Source: an uncultured Aquimarina sp.
GTDB taxonomy: Bacteria; Bacteroidota; Bacteroidia; Flavobacteriales; Flavobacteriaceae
NCBI GenBank assembly: GCA_947497175.1
Contig: CANMFM010000008.1
Location: 248,001 to 312,000, forward strand
DNA: 64,000 bases
Direction of reading: 5' to 3'
The position numbers and the translations under genes were made by a program. Positions 47,994 to 56,699 of this stretch are shown in pieces (position 1 is the stretch's first letter; each line of letters opens with the position of its first letter). The notes beneath the pieces are model-generated. The model saw only the letters and a program-made list of their open reading frames with translations. It had not been told where the DNA came from and ran no database searches.

Positions 47994-49191
47994 CAGGTTT
48001 AATTGTTATGGTTAATTCAAAACCAGAAGTATTTTTCTTATCTACTCCATATTGTGCTATAGTTACTGTCTCTATAAATGATAATCCCTCTACAGCTCTT
48101 AACCAAGTGGTAAACCCTTCCTTGTCTGTTGATTTTCCTGTAATAGAAATAACATCTGTACGAAGGTCAATTGTTTTATCCTTACGAATAGGTTTCTCTA
48201 AGGGTTGATATGTAAATGAATTGAGCACCACTGTATTGGGTAATAACTGTATCATCTGATCAATATAATAAGAGCTTTTAGAAAATCCCGTAGTACGTAT
48301 ACTTTGTACCAAAGCTTCCTTCGTATTTACATCAGATTGTTTGTTCTTTATTTGTTCTTTCTGTGTTGTAAACACTTGTAATTCTTCTTGAAGGACTTGC
48401 CATTTTTTATATTTCGCATTAAAAACAAAAAAATTGATCAATAATGCTAGTAGCAGAAACCCAACTCCTATTTGCAATGTCTTTGTAAAGAACAGGGATT
48501 CTCTATACTGCTTTTGTAGCCCACTGTTTTGATGTTGGATATTGCCGGTAATTCTATCGTTCTGCAGTACTTCGTCCAGAGCAACAGCCAAAGGCATTGT
48601 ATGTGTTGACGAAAAAGTTAGTCCCTCTATAACATATTCTTCAGGAACAGTATCTCTTTTTAAGGTCATCGAAACAATAGCACCATCCACATAGTTTATG
48701 TTGCTTGTATTTGTATTAACAACATCATTTTTTACATAGTTGGATAATGCAACGGCTTTTAGCTCTCCAAGATGAACTCCTATCACCTTAACAGTGGTTT
48801 TCTGATATGATGCCAGTAATGCTTCAACATATTGTTTTCGGCACACCGCAATAAAAGAAGTTGTTGATGTACGAAGAATTTGATAATAAAAATCGTTCAG
48901 ATTAAGGTTTGGAAAAGCTTCAGCTAAAATTTCTGTATCTGTTCCTGTTTGTGAGATTTCTTTTGATAAAATCTGATCATCGGTAATGACAACATACCCA
49001 GGTGTAGCCGTTTTAATTATCTTTTCAATCTCACCTGGAAGGTTTAGTCTAAACGTCTGATGAATATCTAATTCTCCTTTTTTCTGAACCAATTCTAATC
49101 CAAAAATAAGGGGTTTAGTACCTTGCTTAGTATGTTCTAACGCTAAGATTTTTTTTCCGAAAGGTCGATATGAGGATAAAGATTCCAGCAT
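47977..49191 (-). CDS. GspL/PilM-PilN-like protein
   Basis: A 404-residue protein. The cytoplasmic half (1-230) has strands like an actin-type/PilM fold (ILALEHTKQGTKPLIFGLELV, FIAVCRKQYVEALLASYQ), followed by a membrane segment (about 238-258), coiled coil and a periplasmic ferredoxin-like domain (YYIDQMIQLLPNTVVLNSFTY, FTTWLRAVEGLSFIETVTIA) as in GspL or PilN. It appears as one fused chain covering the roles of PilM and PilN, as GspL does. Confidence 0.75.
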   Translation of the reverse strand: MLESLSSYRPFGKKILALEHTKQGTKPLIFGLELVQKKGELDIHQTFRLNLPGEIEKIIKTATPGYVVITDDQILSKEISQTGTDTEILAEAFPNLNLNDFYYQILRTSTTSFIAVCRKQYVEALLASYQKTTVKVIGVHLGELKAVALSNYVKNDVVNTNTSNINYVDGAIVSMTLKRDTVPEEYVIEGLTFSSTHTMPLAVALDEVLQNDRITGNIQHQNSGLQKQYRESLFFTKTLQIGVGFLLLALLINFFVFNAKYKKWQVLQEELQVFTTQKEQIKNKQSDVNTKEALVQSIRTTGFSKSSYYIDQMIQLLPNTVVLNSFTYQPLEKPIRKDKTIDLRTDVISITGKSTDKEGFTTWLRAVEGLSFIETVTIAQYGVDKKNTSGFELTITIKPDGTTN

Positions 49192-51419
49192 TAATAGAAT
49201 ACGGTTGGTTTTATAATCACGTTTAATTTTTTCTTAGAATCTTCTCTCACCCGTTTACTAAATAACCATTTGATTATAGGAATGCGTGCCAATATTGGCA
49301 CTCCGGATCCTGAGTCATTCTTCACTTTTTGTTCAATACCGCCCAATATGGCAACATCATTAGCTCTCATTCTCATGATAGACGAAAATCTACGGCTATT
49401 GATATCTGGCGGAGCATCTTCGGCAATACGCTCTCCACTAAAATTGGACTGTATCACTTGTATATCTAAGGTAATCTGACCATCACCAGAAACAAAAGGT
49501 TTAAACTCTAGTGCGAGCTCTGCATCAATCGGTAAGTAATTTACAATCTCTGATGTCTGCGGATTCTGTGATCCAAAAATATTTTGACTTGTTACCGCAT
49601 AATATGTAGTTTGACCACTTGATAAATAGGCTTTGTGACCGTTAAGTGTACTTAGTTTGGGTGTGGATAATATTTTTACATTGCCATTAGTTTCCATGGC
49701 TTTGATATCCATATAAAAATTAGGAACCACATTGCCAAGGTTTAGCGATCCAAAACCATCGAAACCTCCAATGACTCTATTAATGGTTTCGGCACCAAGG
49801 GTAATACTGGTATTCGGAAAAACTCTTCCTTCTGTCGTAACAGGCTCTTTACCCAATCCAAACTCTACTCCTGCTTCTACGGTGGCAGAACGGTTTACTT
49901 CAAGAATCATCACTTCAATAAGAATAAGAGGAACCGGTTTATCTATATATGTAATGAAGTTTTTAAATTTTTCGACCCGCGTTCCAGGACCGCTAACTAC
50001 AAAACTATTTAGTTCAGTATCAATTTTTACATCAAGGCCTTCAGTGATTGCAGCCGGAAAAACATCAGATATCGATCCTGCTTGCTGATTACTTCCTCCA
50101 TTAGAGCTGCTTGTATTTCTAATTGAAGAACCTAGCTGATTTCTGTTATTAATTCCACTTTGATTAAATCCCTGACTTGTACTACCCCCTCCGTTAAAAA
50201 AGTTTGTACCTCCGGTAGTAAAATTAGAGTTCCCAAAACTGTTTCCATACGATGTTGACGGATTGGCATCTCCTAACATTGCAATTGATCGGTGCATCAT
50301 CTGCACCAATTCTATTTTTTTAAGAGCCAACTGATCTTCGGTACCAAAGTAATACACATCCCCTTCTCTCTTGTATGTAAATGCTCCAGATGTCGCTCCC
50401 CCATTCGCTTGTTGGTTTTGCTGCTGTGCGTTAAAGTTGTTGGTAGTATTTGAATTAGAAACGGGAGCCTGATCAGAAGTAGTAATACTGCTTTCAAAAA
50501 TCTTTACTAACAAAGCGTCAAAAGTAATTGATTCGGTTTTTACAGTTACTGTACCTGCATTTTCTAGTGGAGAGGCTGTAAAAATATCAAGTTTTAAATC
50601 ATCAGCAAAGGTATAGATAACATCGGCAATAGGAGTATTGTTCAAATCAACCGAAACCACTCTTGCTACAGTGTCTAAAACTTTATATGAGAAATTAGGT
50701 CGGCGTGATCGATAACCTCTAGCCGTCCCACCAGAATTTCCATCTTGTGGGAAAGAAGCAAACTCATAAAACCCATCCTTGGTCTTACTGAAATCCAGAT
50801 TATTGGCTTCTGCTAATTTTTTCATGGCTATATCAAAGGGAACCTTGCTAATAAAAAGGGTTATGTTTTTATTATTTAACTCTGGTGTAAAGAGTAAATT
50901 TTTTCCAGAAACTTCGGTAATTTTTCTGAATACCTTTGGTAGCGGATCCTTATTTATGTCTGTAGATAATGAAGAAGATAACACATCATATTGTACAACT
51001 ACTTCTTTTTCTACAGGCGCAGCTACAGGGGCATTGTATGATTTTACAGAAAGTATATTTCCTGTAAATCCAATATCCAGATTATACTCTTTTACTAAAA
51101 ACATTAAGAGATCCTGTACAGTCACATCATTAAATCCATTAACAATTGTAATGGCGTTGAGTTCATCTCCAAGATTAATATTAATCTTATGTACCTGTGA
51201 TACAGCTCGCAGAAAATTGAGTAATGATGTATTTGAAATATTTACGTTTACCTTTTCGGTAAGACCTGGTATATCTACATGAAGCAATTGCAGCTTATTT
51301 TCGATTGTAGCAATACGCGTATTGTCTTGAGCCTGATTCTGAAAACTATCTTGTGCCAGAACCTGTATCCCGATAAGTAATGCAATACCTATACTACAAA
51401 TCTTTTGTTTTATATTCAT
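49191..51419 (-). CDS. gspD: Secretin GspD/PilQ family
   Basis: Outer-membrane channel of the machine. The start is the ATG at 51419, because MNIKQKICSIGIALLIGIQVLAQ is a proper signal peptide; the longer frame would hide it. N-domains (about 60-330) include STSLLNFLRAVSQVHKININ and IADVIYTFADDLKLDIF, then a Ser/Asn/Gly-rich low-complexity stretch (about 400-450), and the C-terminal secretin core with VLIEVMILEVNRSATVEAGVEFG, ILSTPKLSTLNGHKAYLSSG and GSGVPILARIPIIKWLFS. About 742 residues. Confidence 0.9.
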   Translation of the reverse strand: MNIKQKICSIGIALLIGIQVLAQDSFQNQAQDNTRIATIENKLQLLHVDIPGLTEKVNVNISNTSLLNFLRAVSQVHKININLGDELNAITIVNGFNDVTVQDLLMFLVKEYNLDIGFTGNILSVKSYNAPVAAPVEKEVVVQYDVLSSSLSTDINKDPLPKVFRKITEVSGKNLLFTPELNNKNITLFISKVPFDIAMKKLAEANNLDFSKTKDGFYEFASFPQDGNSGGTARGYRSRRPNFSYKVLDTVARVVSVDLNNTPIADVIYTFADDLKLDIFTASPLENAGTVTVKTESITFDALLVKIFESSITTSDQAPVSNSNTTNNFNAQQQNQQANGGATSGAFTYKREGDVYYFGTEDQLALKKIELVQMMHRSIAMLGDANPSTSYGNSFGNSNFTTGGTNFFNGGGSTSQGFNQSGINNRNQLGSSIRNTSSSNGGSNQQAGSISDVFPAAITEGLDVKIDTELNSFVVSGPGTRVEKFKNFITYIDKPVPLILIEVMILEVNRSATVEAGVEFGLGKEPVTTEGRVFPNTSITLGAETINRVIGGFDGFGSLNLGNVVPNFYMDIKAMETNGNVKILSTPKLSTLNGHKAYLSSGQTTYYAVTSQNIFGSQNPQTSEIVNYLPIDAELALEFKPFVSGDGQITLDIQVIQSNFSGERIAEDAPPDINSRRFSSIMRMRANDVAILGGIEQKVKNDSGSGVPILARIPIIKWLFSKRVREDSKKKLNVIIKPTVFY

Positions 51420-51429
51420 CCTTTTCTGT

Positions 51430-52848
51430 TCAATTATCTGCCAGCAACGCATATACCTCGTCTACCGAAGTTTCCCCTTCTATAACCATGCGTATGGCAT
51501 TGTGTTGTAATGTATTAATATTTCTTCGTTCTAGATAATCATCTATCTGCAACTCGTTATGACGTATTGCGGTTTCGAGTTCTTTAGTAATCGGTAATAT
51601 TTCATAGATTGCCTTACGCCCTAAATACCCGGTATGATAGCAACGATCACACCCTACTGCTATATAATGTTGTTGTAGTGCTTCAGGAATTTCAAAATGT
51701 TTCGGAAAATCTTGGGAATCAGAGGTTTTGATCGTTTTACAATCCGGACATAATTTACGCACCAATCGTTGCGCAATACTCATCGCAATTGTATTGGCCA
51801 ATAAAAACGCAGGAACCTTCATATCGATCAATCTTGAAATCGTTGCCCAGGCTGAGTTGGTGTGTATCGTGGATAACACTAAATGTCCAGTAAGAGCAGC
51901 TTTGATAGCCATACCCGCAGTACGATCATCCCGAATCTCTCCTACCATTATAATATCAGGATCCTGACGTAAAAACGCGCGTAGTGCAGCCGGAAAATCA
52001 AACTCAATATCTTCTCTAAGTTGCACTTGATTAATTCCTTCTAAAGTATATTCTATAGGATCTTCTATCGTTAAGATATTAGAAACCTCTTTATTTAATT
52101 CTTTTAAAGTAGCGTATAGCGTAGTTGTTTTTCCAGATCCTGTTGGCCCGGAAATTAAGATAATGCCTTGTGGTTTTTTGGTAGCCTCGCGATAGTCTTT
52201 TAATTCTTCTTCAGTAAAACCCAGATCTTCTAAAGAAACTTCTTGCGTATTGCGATTAAGTAATCGCAATACTATTTTTTCTCCATACAATGTTGGCATT
52301 GTAGATACCCTGATATCAAACTCGTCTGCACCTTCTTTAAACGTAATACGACCATCTTGAGCTAATCGTTTTTGAGAAATATCTAATCCCGATTGTATTT
52401 TGATTTGATTGACTAATTGTGGATACTCTGTATTTGTAATAGTATACTGTTCTTTTAATTTACCATCTAAACGGAAACGTACTCTACAAAACTTCTCATA
52501 GGGTTCCATATGGATATCACTACTTCCAAAATCTTTAGCAGTGGCTATTAACTTTTGCAAAAAGCGGTCCTCATACTCTAATTTTTCACTTACCGACGTT
52601 GTTGTCTTTCTATAATTAAAGGTCAAATACGACTGTAGATGCTCTGTAGTTTCAGAAACGATAGCAACAGCACATCCCAGAATTATAGTTAATTCTTTTT
52701 TAAGACTCTCTGTATCAATGGCATCGGTTTTTAGATGAAGTACTTCATCCACTTTATCCACAGGGACTACCCTATAATGAAACGCCTGATTAGAGGTAAT
52801 CAATTGTTTAAGATGGACCGGTATTTCATATGTTGAGATACTACTCAT
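51430..52848 (-). CDS. gspE: Assembly ATPase GspE (PilB)
   Basis: Hexameric ATPase that drives pseudopilus assembly. The 472-residue chain has the N1E-type domain, the catalytic core with SGPTGSGKTTT (Walker A, residues 233-243), Asp box LTIEDPIEY, RAFLRQDPDIIMVGEIRD (Walker B), LVLSTIHTN (His box), and the zinc site CPDC ... CDRC near residues 370-410. Length and motifs are typical. It overlaps the prepilin peptidase gene by four bases. Confidence 0.95.
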   Translation of the reverse strand: MSSISTYEIPVHLKQLITSNQAFHYRVVPVDKVDEVLHLKTDAIDTESLKKELTIILGCAVAIVSETTEHLQSYLTFNYRKTTTSVSEKLEYEDRFLQKLIATAKDFGSSDIHMEPYEKFCRVRFRLDGKLKEQYTITNTEYPQLVNQIKIQSGLDISQKRLAQDGRITFKEGADEFDIRVSTMPTLYGEKIVLRLLNRNTQEVSLEDLGFTEEELKDYREATKKPQGIILISGPTGSGKTTTLYATLKELNKEVSNILTIEDPIEYTLEGINQVQLREDIEFDFPAALRAFLRQDPDIIMVGEIRDDRTAGMAIKAALTGHLVLSTIHTNSAWATISRLIDMKVPAFLLANTIAMSIAQRLVRKLCPDCKTIKTSDSQDFPKHFEIPEALQQHYIAVGCDRCYHTGYLGRKAIYEILPITKELETAIRHNELQIDDYLERRNINTLQHNAIRMVIEGETSVDEVYALLADN

Positions 52849-53330
52849 ATTACATAGAGTGTTAATGAATTAATCATACAATTTAAAATAAAAACTACCC
52901 CCAGAAATACGGACATATACCCTGCCAAAGGAACGGTATTATGATCTGCTCTGTTCTTGATTACCAGCCATACGAGTAACGAAAAGATCAACGAAAACAC
53001 AAAAATTATTATAAACGTCACTGTAGGAAAACCAATGGCAAGTGCCATAAAAAAAAGTAAGTCTCCCCAACCAAATACTTCTTTAAAAAAGGGTTTCCTC
53101 AGCTTAATCAAAGTATATAGATACAATAATCCTACAATCACAATGAGTAGACCAATATTAATAAGTATTGCATATAAAAAATCGATGTATATAGTATGGT
53201 GATAATGCAGCGTACCCAATAGGCCCATTAATATGGGAAAAGCTATACCATATACCTCACGATCTTTGAGATCCTGATAAACAATTACTGCCAGTATGCA
53301 GATGGTGAGTATTTTGATACCTATAATCAA
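52845..53330 (-). CDS. Single-domain prepilin peptidase
   Basis: A 161-residue integral membrane aspartic peptidase that cleaves the short leader of pseudopilins. Catalytic Asp20 is in YQDLKDREVY and Asp90 in FGWGD (GxGD motif). It lacks the roughly 100-residue N-terminal domain with CxxC and N-methyltransferase activity present in PilD-type enzymes. Start TTG overlaps the major pseudopilin stop (TTGA). It probably cleaves after the Ala (KxKA) signals of the pseudopilins of this operon, an inference from context. Confidence 0.85.
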   Translation of the reverse strand: MIIGIKILTICILAVIVYQDLKDREVYGIAFPILMGLLGTLHYHHTIYIDFLYAILINIGLLIVIVGLLYLYTLIKLRKPFFKEVFGWGDLLFFMALAIGFPTVTFIIIFVFSLIFSLLVWLVIKNRADHNTVPLAGYMSVFLGVVFILNCMINSLTLYVI

Positions 53331-53737
53331 TCTTTTACTATTTGTTTTGGACTACCATTTTCATCAATCTCCCATACGTTGAATACCCCATCTCCATCAA
53401 AATCAACGACGGCTGTAGCTCTTGCTTTAAAGTTAGACACTGTAGCCTCTATGATTTCATAAGCATAATTTGCAGTACCCCCGGTTTTTACCGTTTTTGG
53501 AGCTTCATAATTGATCTCTGTAAAATCGATAGAATATTTAGAATTAAGGTAACGATACTGCGTTTGCATATTGCTAATCGTTTTTAATTGTATTTTGGCT
53601 TCTTGTGCCTTGGTTTGTGCTATCAATGGCAAAAAGTTGGGCAACGCAATTAATAACAAGATCCCAATAATTGCTAGTACCAGCAGCATTTCTTGTAGGT
53701 TAAAAGCCTTTACCTTGGATAGTTGAATTTTTCTCAT
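53327..53737 (-). CDS. gspG: Major pseudopilin GspG-like
   Basis: A 136-residue pilin-like protein, the first gene and main fibre subunit. The leader is MRKIQLSKVKA^FNLQEMLLVLAIIGILLLIALP: Phe+1 and Glu+5 present, Pro22 kink, Ala at -1. The C-terminal part is AVVDFDGDGVFNVWEIDENG, a Ca-binding-type DxDGD loop as in GspG proteins. The upstream region has a TATTTTTG -7 box at 53763-53770 on the minus strand, so the whole operon may start here. Confidence 0.9.
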   Translation of the reverse strand: MRKIQLSKVKAFNLQEMLLVLAIIGILLLIALPNFLPLIAQTKAQEAKIQLKTISNMQTQYRYLNSKYSIDFTEINYEAPKTVKTGGTANYAYEIIEATVSNFKARATAVVDFDGDGVFNVWEIDENGSPKQIVKD

Positions 53738-54217
53738 AATTATCTTCTCTTCAAAAAGGCCTCAAAAATATGATTTTTAGGCGAATATAGATCATTACAT
53801 TTCTTAATTTATAGTAATACTGTCTTATTATTAAACCTTTTACTTTAAAGACTCACTTTTTACATTTAATAACAAAGGCTCTATGGTTTATGTATGGATA
53901 ACTGCATATGTTACTCCTAAAACAATATAGCCCTTTCAAAATATCGTGTTTTTGTATTTGTATTTTTTTTGAACTACAATAGTACGACTAAGCAGTTTCA
54001 TTTTTTGAAACTGTATATTTTTTTTAATTCTTTAGCGCCATACTATACCTTTTTGATGTCGAACGACATACAAAAAAAGCGACTCTAACGTGACGGCTTT
54101 TATTTAGTATTCTGCCGATTACAACGCTTAGGTTATTTATACTAACAGATCGATATGGCATTTCTTTACCAATTTTAATGCAGAAACTTCTTTTTTCAGT
54201 TGTTTATAATCCGATAT
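53738..54217. other. Intergenic region, no gene seen
   Basis: AT-rich, with the operon promoter near 53763. No open frame, RNA or repeat is supported up to the hairpin before the 21-bp array. Confidence 0.45.
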
Positions 54218-54239
54218 GGGGTACTTGGGTAAGTACCCC
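54218..54239. repeat. Hairpin before the 21-bp tandem array
   Basis: GGGGTACTT and AAGTACCCC form a 9-bp perfect stem with loop GGGT, immediately before the tandem units. Confidence 0.55.
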
Positions 54240-54470
54240 TATCCACTTCAGAAGTCCCCCTCCCCACTTGATTACCGGGATGGGCTGCAAAATTTGTTAA
54301 AGAACCCGGTAGTTTAGTGGGTGGGGGTACTTCAATTGTTAAAGCTTCCTGTAAGTTCGTCAGTTGGCCGGGTAGATTTGCGGGTCGGCCCGGTAGCTTT
54401 GTCAGTTGGCCCACTTCATTTGCGAGTCGACCCAGTAGATTTGCAAGACAGCCTATACAATTTGAAGTCT
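54240..54470. repeat. Degenerate 21-bp tandem array (about 11 units)
   Basis: Consecutive 21-nt windows from 54240 share a loose pattern of about ggCCCActtcATTTGcgagtc: 54366, 54387, 54408 and 54429 are the clearest, and 54261, 54282 and 54303 also fit. The unit has no stop in one frame on either strand, so long open frames appear by chance. GC content is higher than around it. It lies downstream of the 165-residue protein gene. Confidence 0.65.
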
Positions 54471-54638
54471 GGAGTATTGTTTTTGGAAAGTCAACCCCTA
54501 CTTTTAAGATCGCATGCAGGATTTTTGAGGGTAGTGTGCCAAAAGTTGGTGTTGCATGGCTGCTGTATATGTTTCGTATGGTATTTCATAGAAATCTGAG
54601 GAAGCAAAACTTAATAGTATAATCAAAAGATAGCGTTG

Positions 54639-54715
54639 AATAGTAGAAAACCACGTCAGTTTGAGTGTTTTTGCATTAGCAAAAATGTATCGAAAACAAG
54701 TGGTTTTCTACTATT
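54639..54715. repeat. Palindromic element with 16-bp perfect arms
   Basis: AATAGTAGAAAACCAC (54639) and GTGGTTTTCTACTATT (54700) are perfect inverted repeats enclosing 45 nt with its own weaker symmetry. It begins 11 bases beyond the stop of the minus-strand gene and might act as its terminator or be a mobile palindromic repeat; this type of intergenic palindrome is familiar from Flavobacteriia. Confidence 0.6.
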
Positions 54716-54725
54716 GCATCTAACT

Positions 54726-55223
54726 TTAACTCAGATTCTCGGTCGCCTCATTATCTGTATCTTCGTTAGTATTATTTACACTTTGCGAGAAACGAGTTTT
54801 TAATAATTCATAGGAGCTTTGTGCACCCTCGATTGGCATTTTGCGCCCTGCATCGGCCAATCGGTATACCGTTAACGCGGTTTTGTAGGCCTCGCTTCCG
54901 GCTATGATCTGGGTGTCTTTTAGCTGTCGTAACAGTCCTTCTAATTCTAATATTACAGGATCTAACTGTTCAAAAAGCGTAAGGTCTTTTCGGGCTTCTA
55001 CTGCGGTAAGTGCCTCCGGCACCCATTTTGGTTTTGATTCTAACACATGAATACTATCCTCGGTAAAGATCTTATTAGCATTATTGATTTTTGGGAGATT
55101 CTTACGCTCAAGCGGAGTTAGATTTTGCAAAAAACCTAGGGACTCTCTTAAGGTCGAAATGCTATGATTTATTGCATTTACTTCTTTTACTTCTAGCACT
55201 TTGCTAATTCTGTTGTCGTTCAT
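54726..55223 (-). CDS. Conserved small Bacteroidota protein, unknown function
   Basis: A 165-residue soluble, mostly helical protein with no signal peptide. Segments LTPLERKNLPKINNANKIFTED, LTLFEQLDPVILELEGLLRQL and IIAGSEAYKTALTVYRLADA look conserved from memory of similar Bacteroidota proteins, but no domain is assigned. GC content is higher than in most neighbours. It stands alone between a palindrome and the transposase remnant, in accessory DNA. Confidence 0.6.
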   Translation of the reverse strand: MNDNRISKVLEVKEVNAINHSISTLRESLGFLQNLTPLERKNLPKINNANKIFTEDSIHVLESKPKWVPEALTAVEARKDLTLFEQLDPVILELEGLLRQLKDTQIIAGSEAYKTALTVYRLADAGRKMPIEGAQSSYELLKTRFSQSVNNTNEDTDNEATENLS

Positions 55224-55513
55224 TTTTTGGTTTTAAAAGATTACTATTTGTTTTAACAACCATAAAACTATCACCAAGAATCTTTATTTTTTTATGGAAA
55301 GCCGTATACTATGCTTTTTTTACACAAAAAGACAAATAATCACCTTATATACAAAGATTTAGAAAACTATGTTTTTGCAATTCTTTTACTATAGAACTGA
55401 AAATAAAAATTATTTACGAAAATGTTTCGTAGTACGGTAGAGCAAAAAAGTCTTTTTTTAGCAACACGACTGCTTTGGCGCTGCGCTACGATATTTGCAA
55501 CATTACAGACACG
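55224..55513. other. Intergenic region, no gene seen
   Basis: No gene or RNA recognised between the small protein gene and the hairpin at 55514. Confidence 0.4.
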
Positions 55514-55555
55514 ATAAAAAAACTGCAATACCTTTTAAGCATTGCAGTTTTATGT
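55514..55555 (-). terminator. Hairpin with T-run beyond the transposase remnant
   Basis: AAAACTGCAAT and ATTGCAGTTTT form an 11-bp stem; minus-strand T-run follows. It probably ended the transposase transcript. Confidence 0.65.
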
Positions 55556-55632
55556 TTTTGTTAATTGCTTATCGTTACCGTTGCGAGAAGTCTATTTGCT
55601 GGCGCAAGTTTGCAACTTGTGCCTTATTACAC

Positions 55633-55953
55633 CTATTTAGGCAGTCCTAACAGAACTCTATCACTATCAATCTCTAATATTGTTTGATCATCTTGATAGG
55701 TTCTTGCACTGCTATATTTTCAGTCTACAGGATCAGTTACGAAACCAGACTCAACCGGATTGTTATGAATATAATCAATCTTTTGTTGTATTACTTTATC
55801 TGTCCATAACTCAATAGGTTTATTAGGATGTTGCCAGAATTGATATCTACTTACATTCTCATTTTCTTTGCACGTCTTTTCTAACATCCATAATAGCCGT
55901 TCTTTTCTACTTTCGTGAGGATTCTCTACTCTGTGAAACTGGCATTTTAATCT
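55633..55953 (-). pseudogene. REP-associated (Y1-type) transposase remnant
   Basis: The minus strand encodes the C-terminal part of a RAYT/IS200-like transposase: NPHESRKERLLWMLEKTCKE, SRYQFWQHPNKPIELWTDK, QQKIDYIHNNPVESGFVTD and KYSSARTYQDDQTILEI. An in-frame TGA at 55720-55722 stands where family members usually have Trp (DWKYSSAR), and the frame is cut by a stop at its 5' end, so the N-terminal catalytic HUH region is missing. It is clearly non-functional. Confidence 0.85.
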
Positions 55954-55975
55954 TCACTTTTATGTTTCCCTGCTT

Positions 55976-56006
55976 TGACGGCTCCCGTCACAGACGAGCG
56001 CTAGCG
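55976..56006. repeat. GC-rich palindromes beside the transposase remnant
   Basis: TGACGG-CTC-CCGTCA (55976-55990) and the 8-bp palindrome CGCTAGCG (55999-56006) stand out in AT-rich sequence. They resemble the palindromic repeats mobilised by RAYT enzymes. Confidence 0.5.
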
Positions 56007-56139
56007 GGGGGATAATCAGAGATGCAAAAGTTCGATTGGCATATTCTTAAAAACAACCTGTCTGCCTATGGCATAAAAAAACAGCCACGTTATCGCGACT
56101 GCTTTTACTATTTTCTTACTCATACTCTGCCAATCTGTA

Positions 56140-56182
56140 CCGCCACTAGTTTTGAAAACTAGCGGGAGCCCATACTAGCGGC
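56140..56182. repeat. REP-like imperfect palindrome
   Basis: CCGC-CTAGTTTT / AAAACTAG-CGGG (56140-56166) followed by another CTAGCGG at about 56175. It sits at the other side of the remnant and is GC-rich compared with the surroundings. Confidence 0.5.
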
Positions 56183-56196
56183 ATCAGGGGAGATTC

Positions 56197-56559
56197 TCAA
56201 AACATATATAGAATTGGCCAAAATTGCAATAGGATTGTACAAACAATAAAAATCAACCAAGCCCTTCTATTTTCATCTAAGTCAATATCTTCTATTTTAC
56301 TTTTATGTTTGTAAATAAATAATGTGTTTATTATCAGTATAACAAAACCCATTAATACAAACAACCAGCTTAGAGGAATAGTAATTGAGAAATTAAACAT
56401 CTTATTTAATAAAGAAAGAATTCCAATAAAGTCTAATAATATTATAAAAGAAAAAACAAAGATATTAGATGTATAATCATCTTTTTGTTTTTCAGTTACT
56501 GAAAACGCTTTAAAAATACTATGTATTCTTTTATAAATACCTAAATAAGTAAGAAGCAT
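56197..56559 (-). CDS. Small membrane protein, unknown
   Basis: A 120-residue protein with three hydrophobic segments (about 31-50, 62-82 and 101-117) and charged loops (KQKDDYTSN, KHKSKIEDIDLDENRR). No family recognised. It lies downstream of the RHS-lipoprotein pair, after a terminator, so it may be separately transcribed. A second immunity-type gene is conceivable but unsupported. Confidence 0.5.
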   Translation of the reverse strand: MLLTYLGIYKRIHSIFKAFSVTEKQKDDYTSNIFVFSFIILLDFIGILSLLNKMFNFSITIPLSWLFVLMGFVILIINTLFIYKHKSKIEDIDLDENRRAWLIFIVCTILLQFWPILYMF

Positions 56560-56629
56560 AATTAAATCAATCTATTCTTTTGTTATGAACTAAAATACCA
56601 TTTGCAAAGAAGGTATGGTGAACCAGTAA

Positions 56630-56676
56630 TAAAAACAAAACCACAACCTATATCAATAATAGATCGTGGCTGTTTT
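56630..56676 (-). terminator. Terminator of the RHS-lipoprotein transcript
   Basis: On the minus strand CCACGATCTAT pairs with ATAGGTTGTGG (wobbles included) around a short loop, with T-rich sequence beyond. Confidence 0.75.
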
Positions 56677-56699
56677 TATTATATTTTTTTAGTTTTTCC

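Noticed and set aside
54196..54414. 72-codon minus-strand open frame over the 21-bp array
   Set aside because: Pro/Leu/Thr repeats follow from the tandem DNA units; no start signal or homologous domain.
54317..54622. 101-codon plus-strand open frame with seven-residue repeats
   Set aside because: It arises because the 21-bp tandem unit has no stop in that frame; the opposite strand is also open, and there is no ribosome site or promoter.
53738..56196. CRISPR array
   Set aside because: The tandem units are contiguous and degenerate without spacers, and no cas gene is present.
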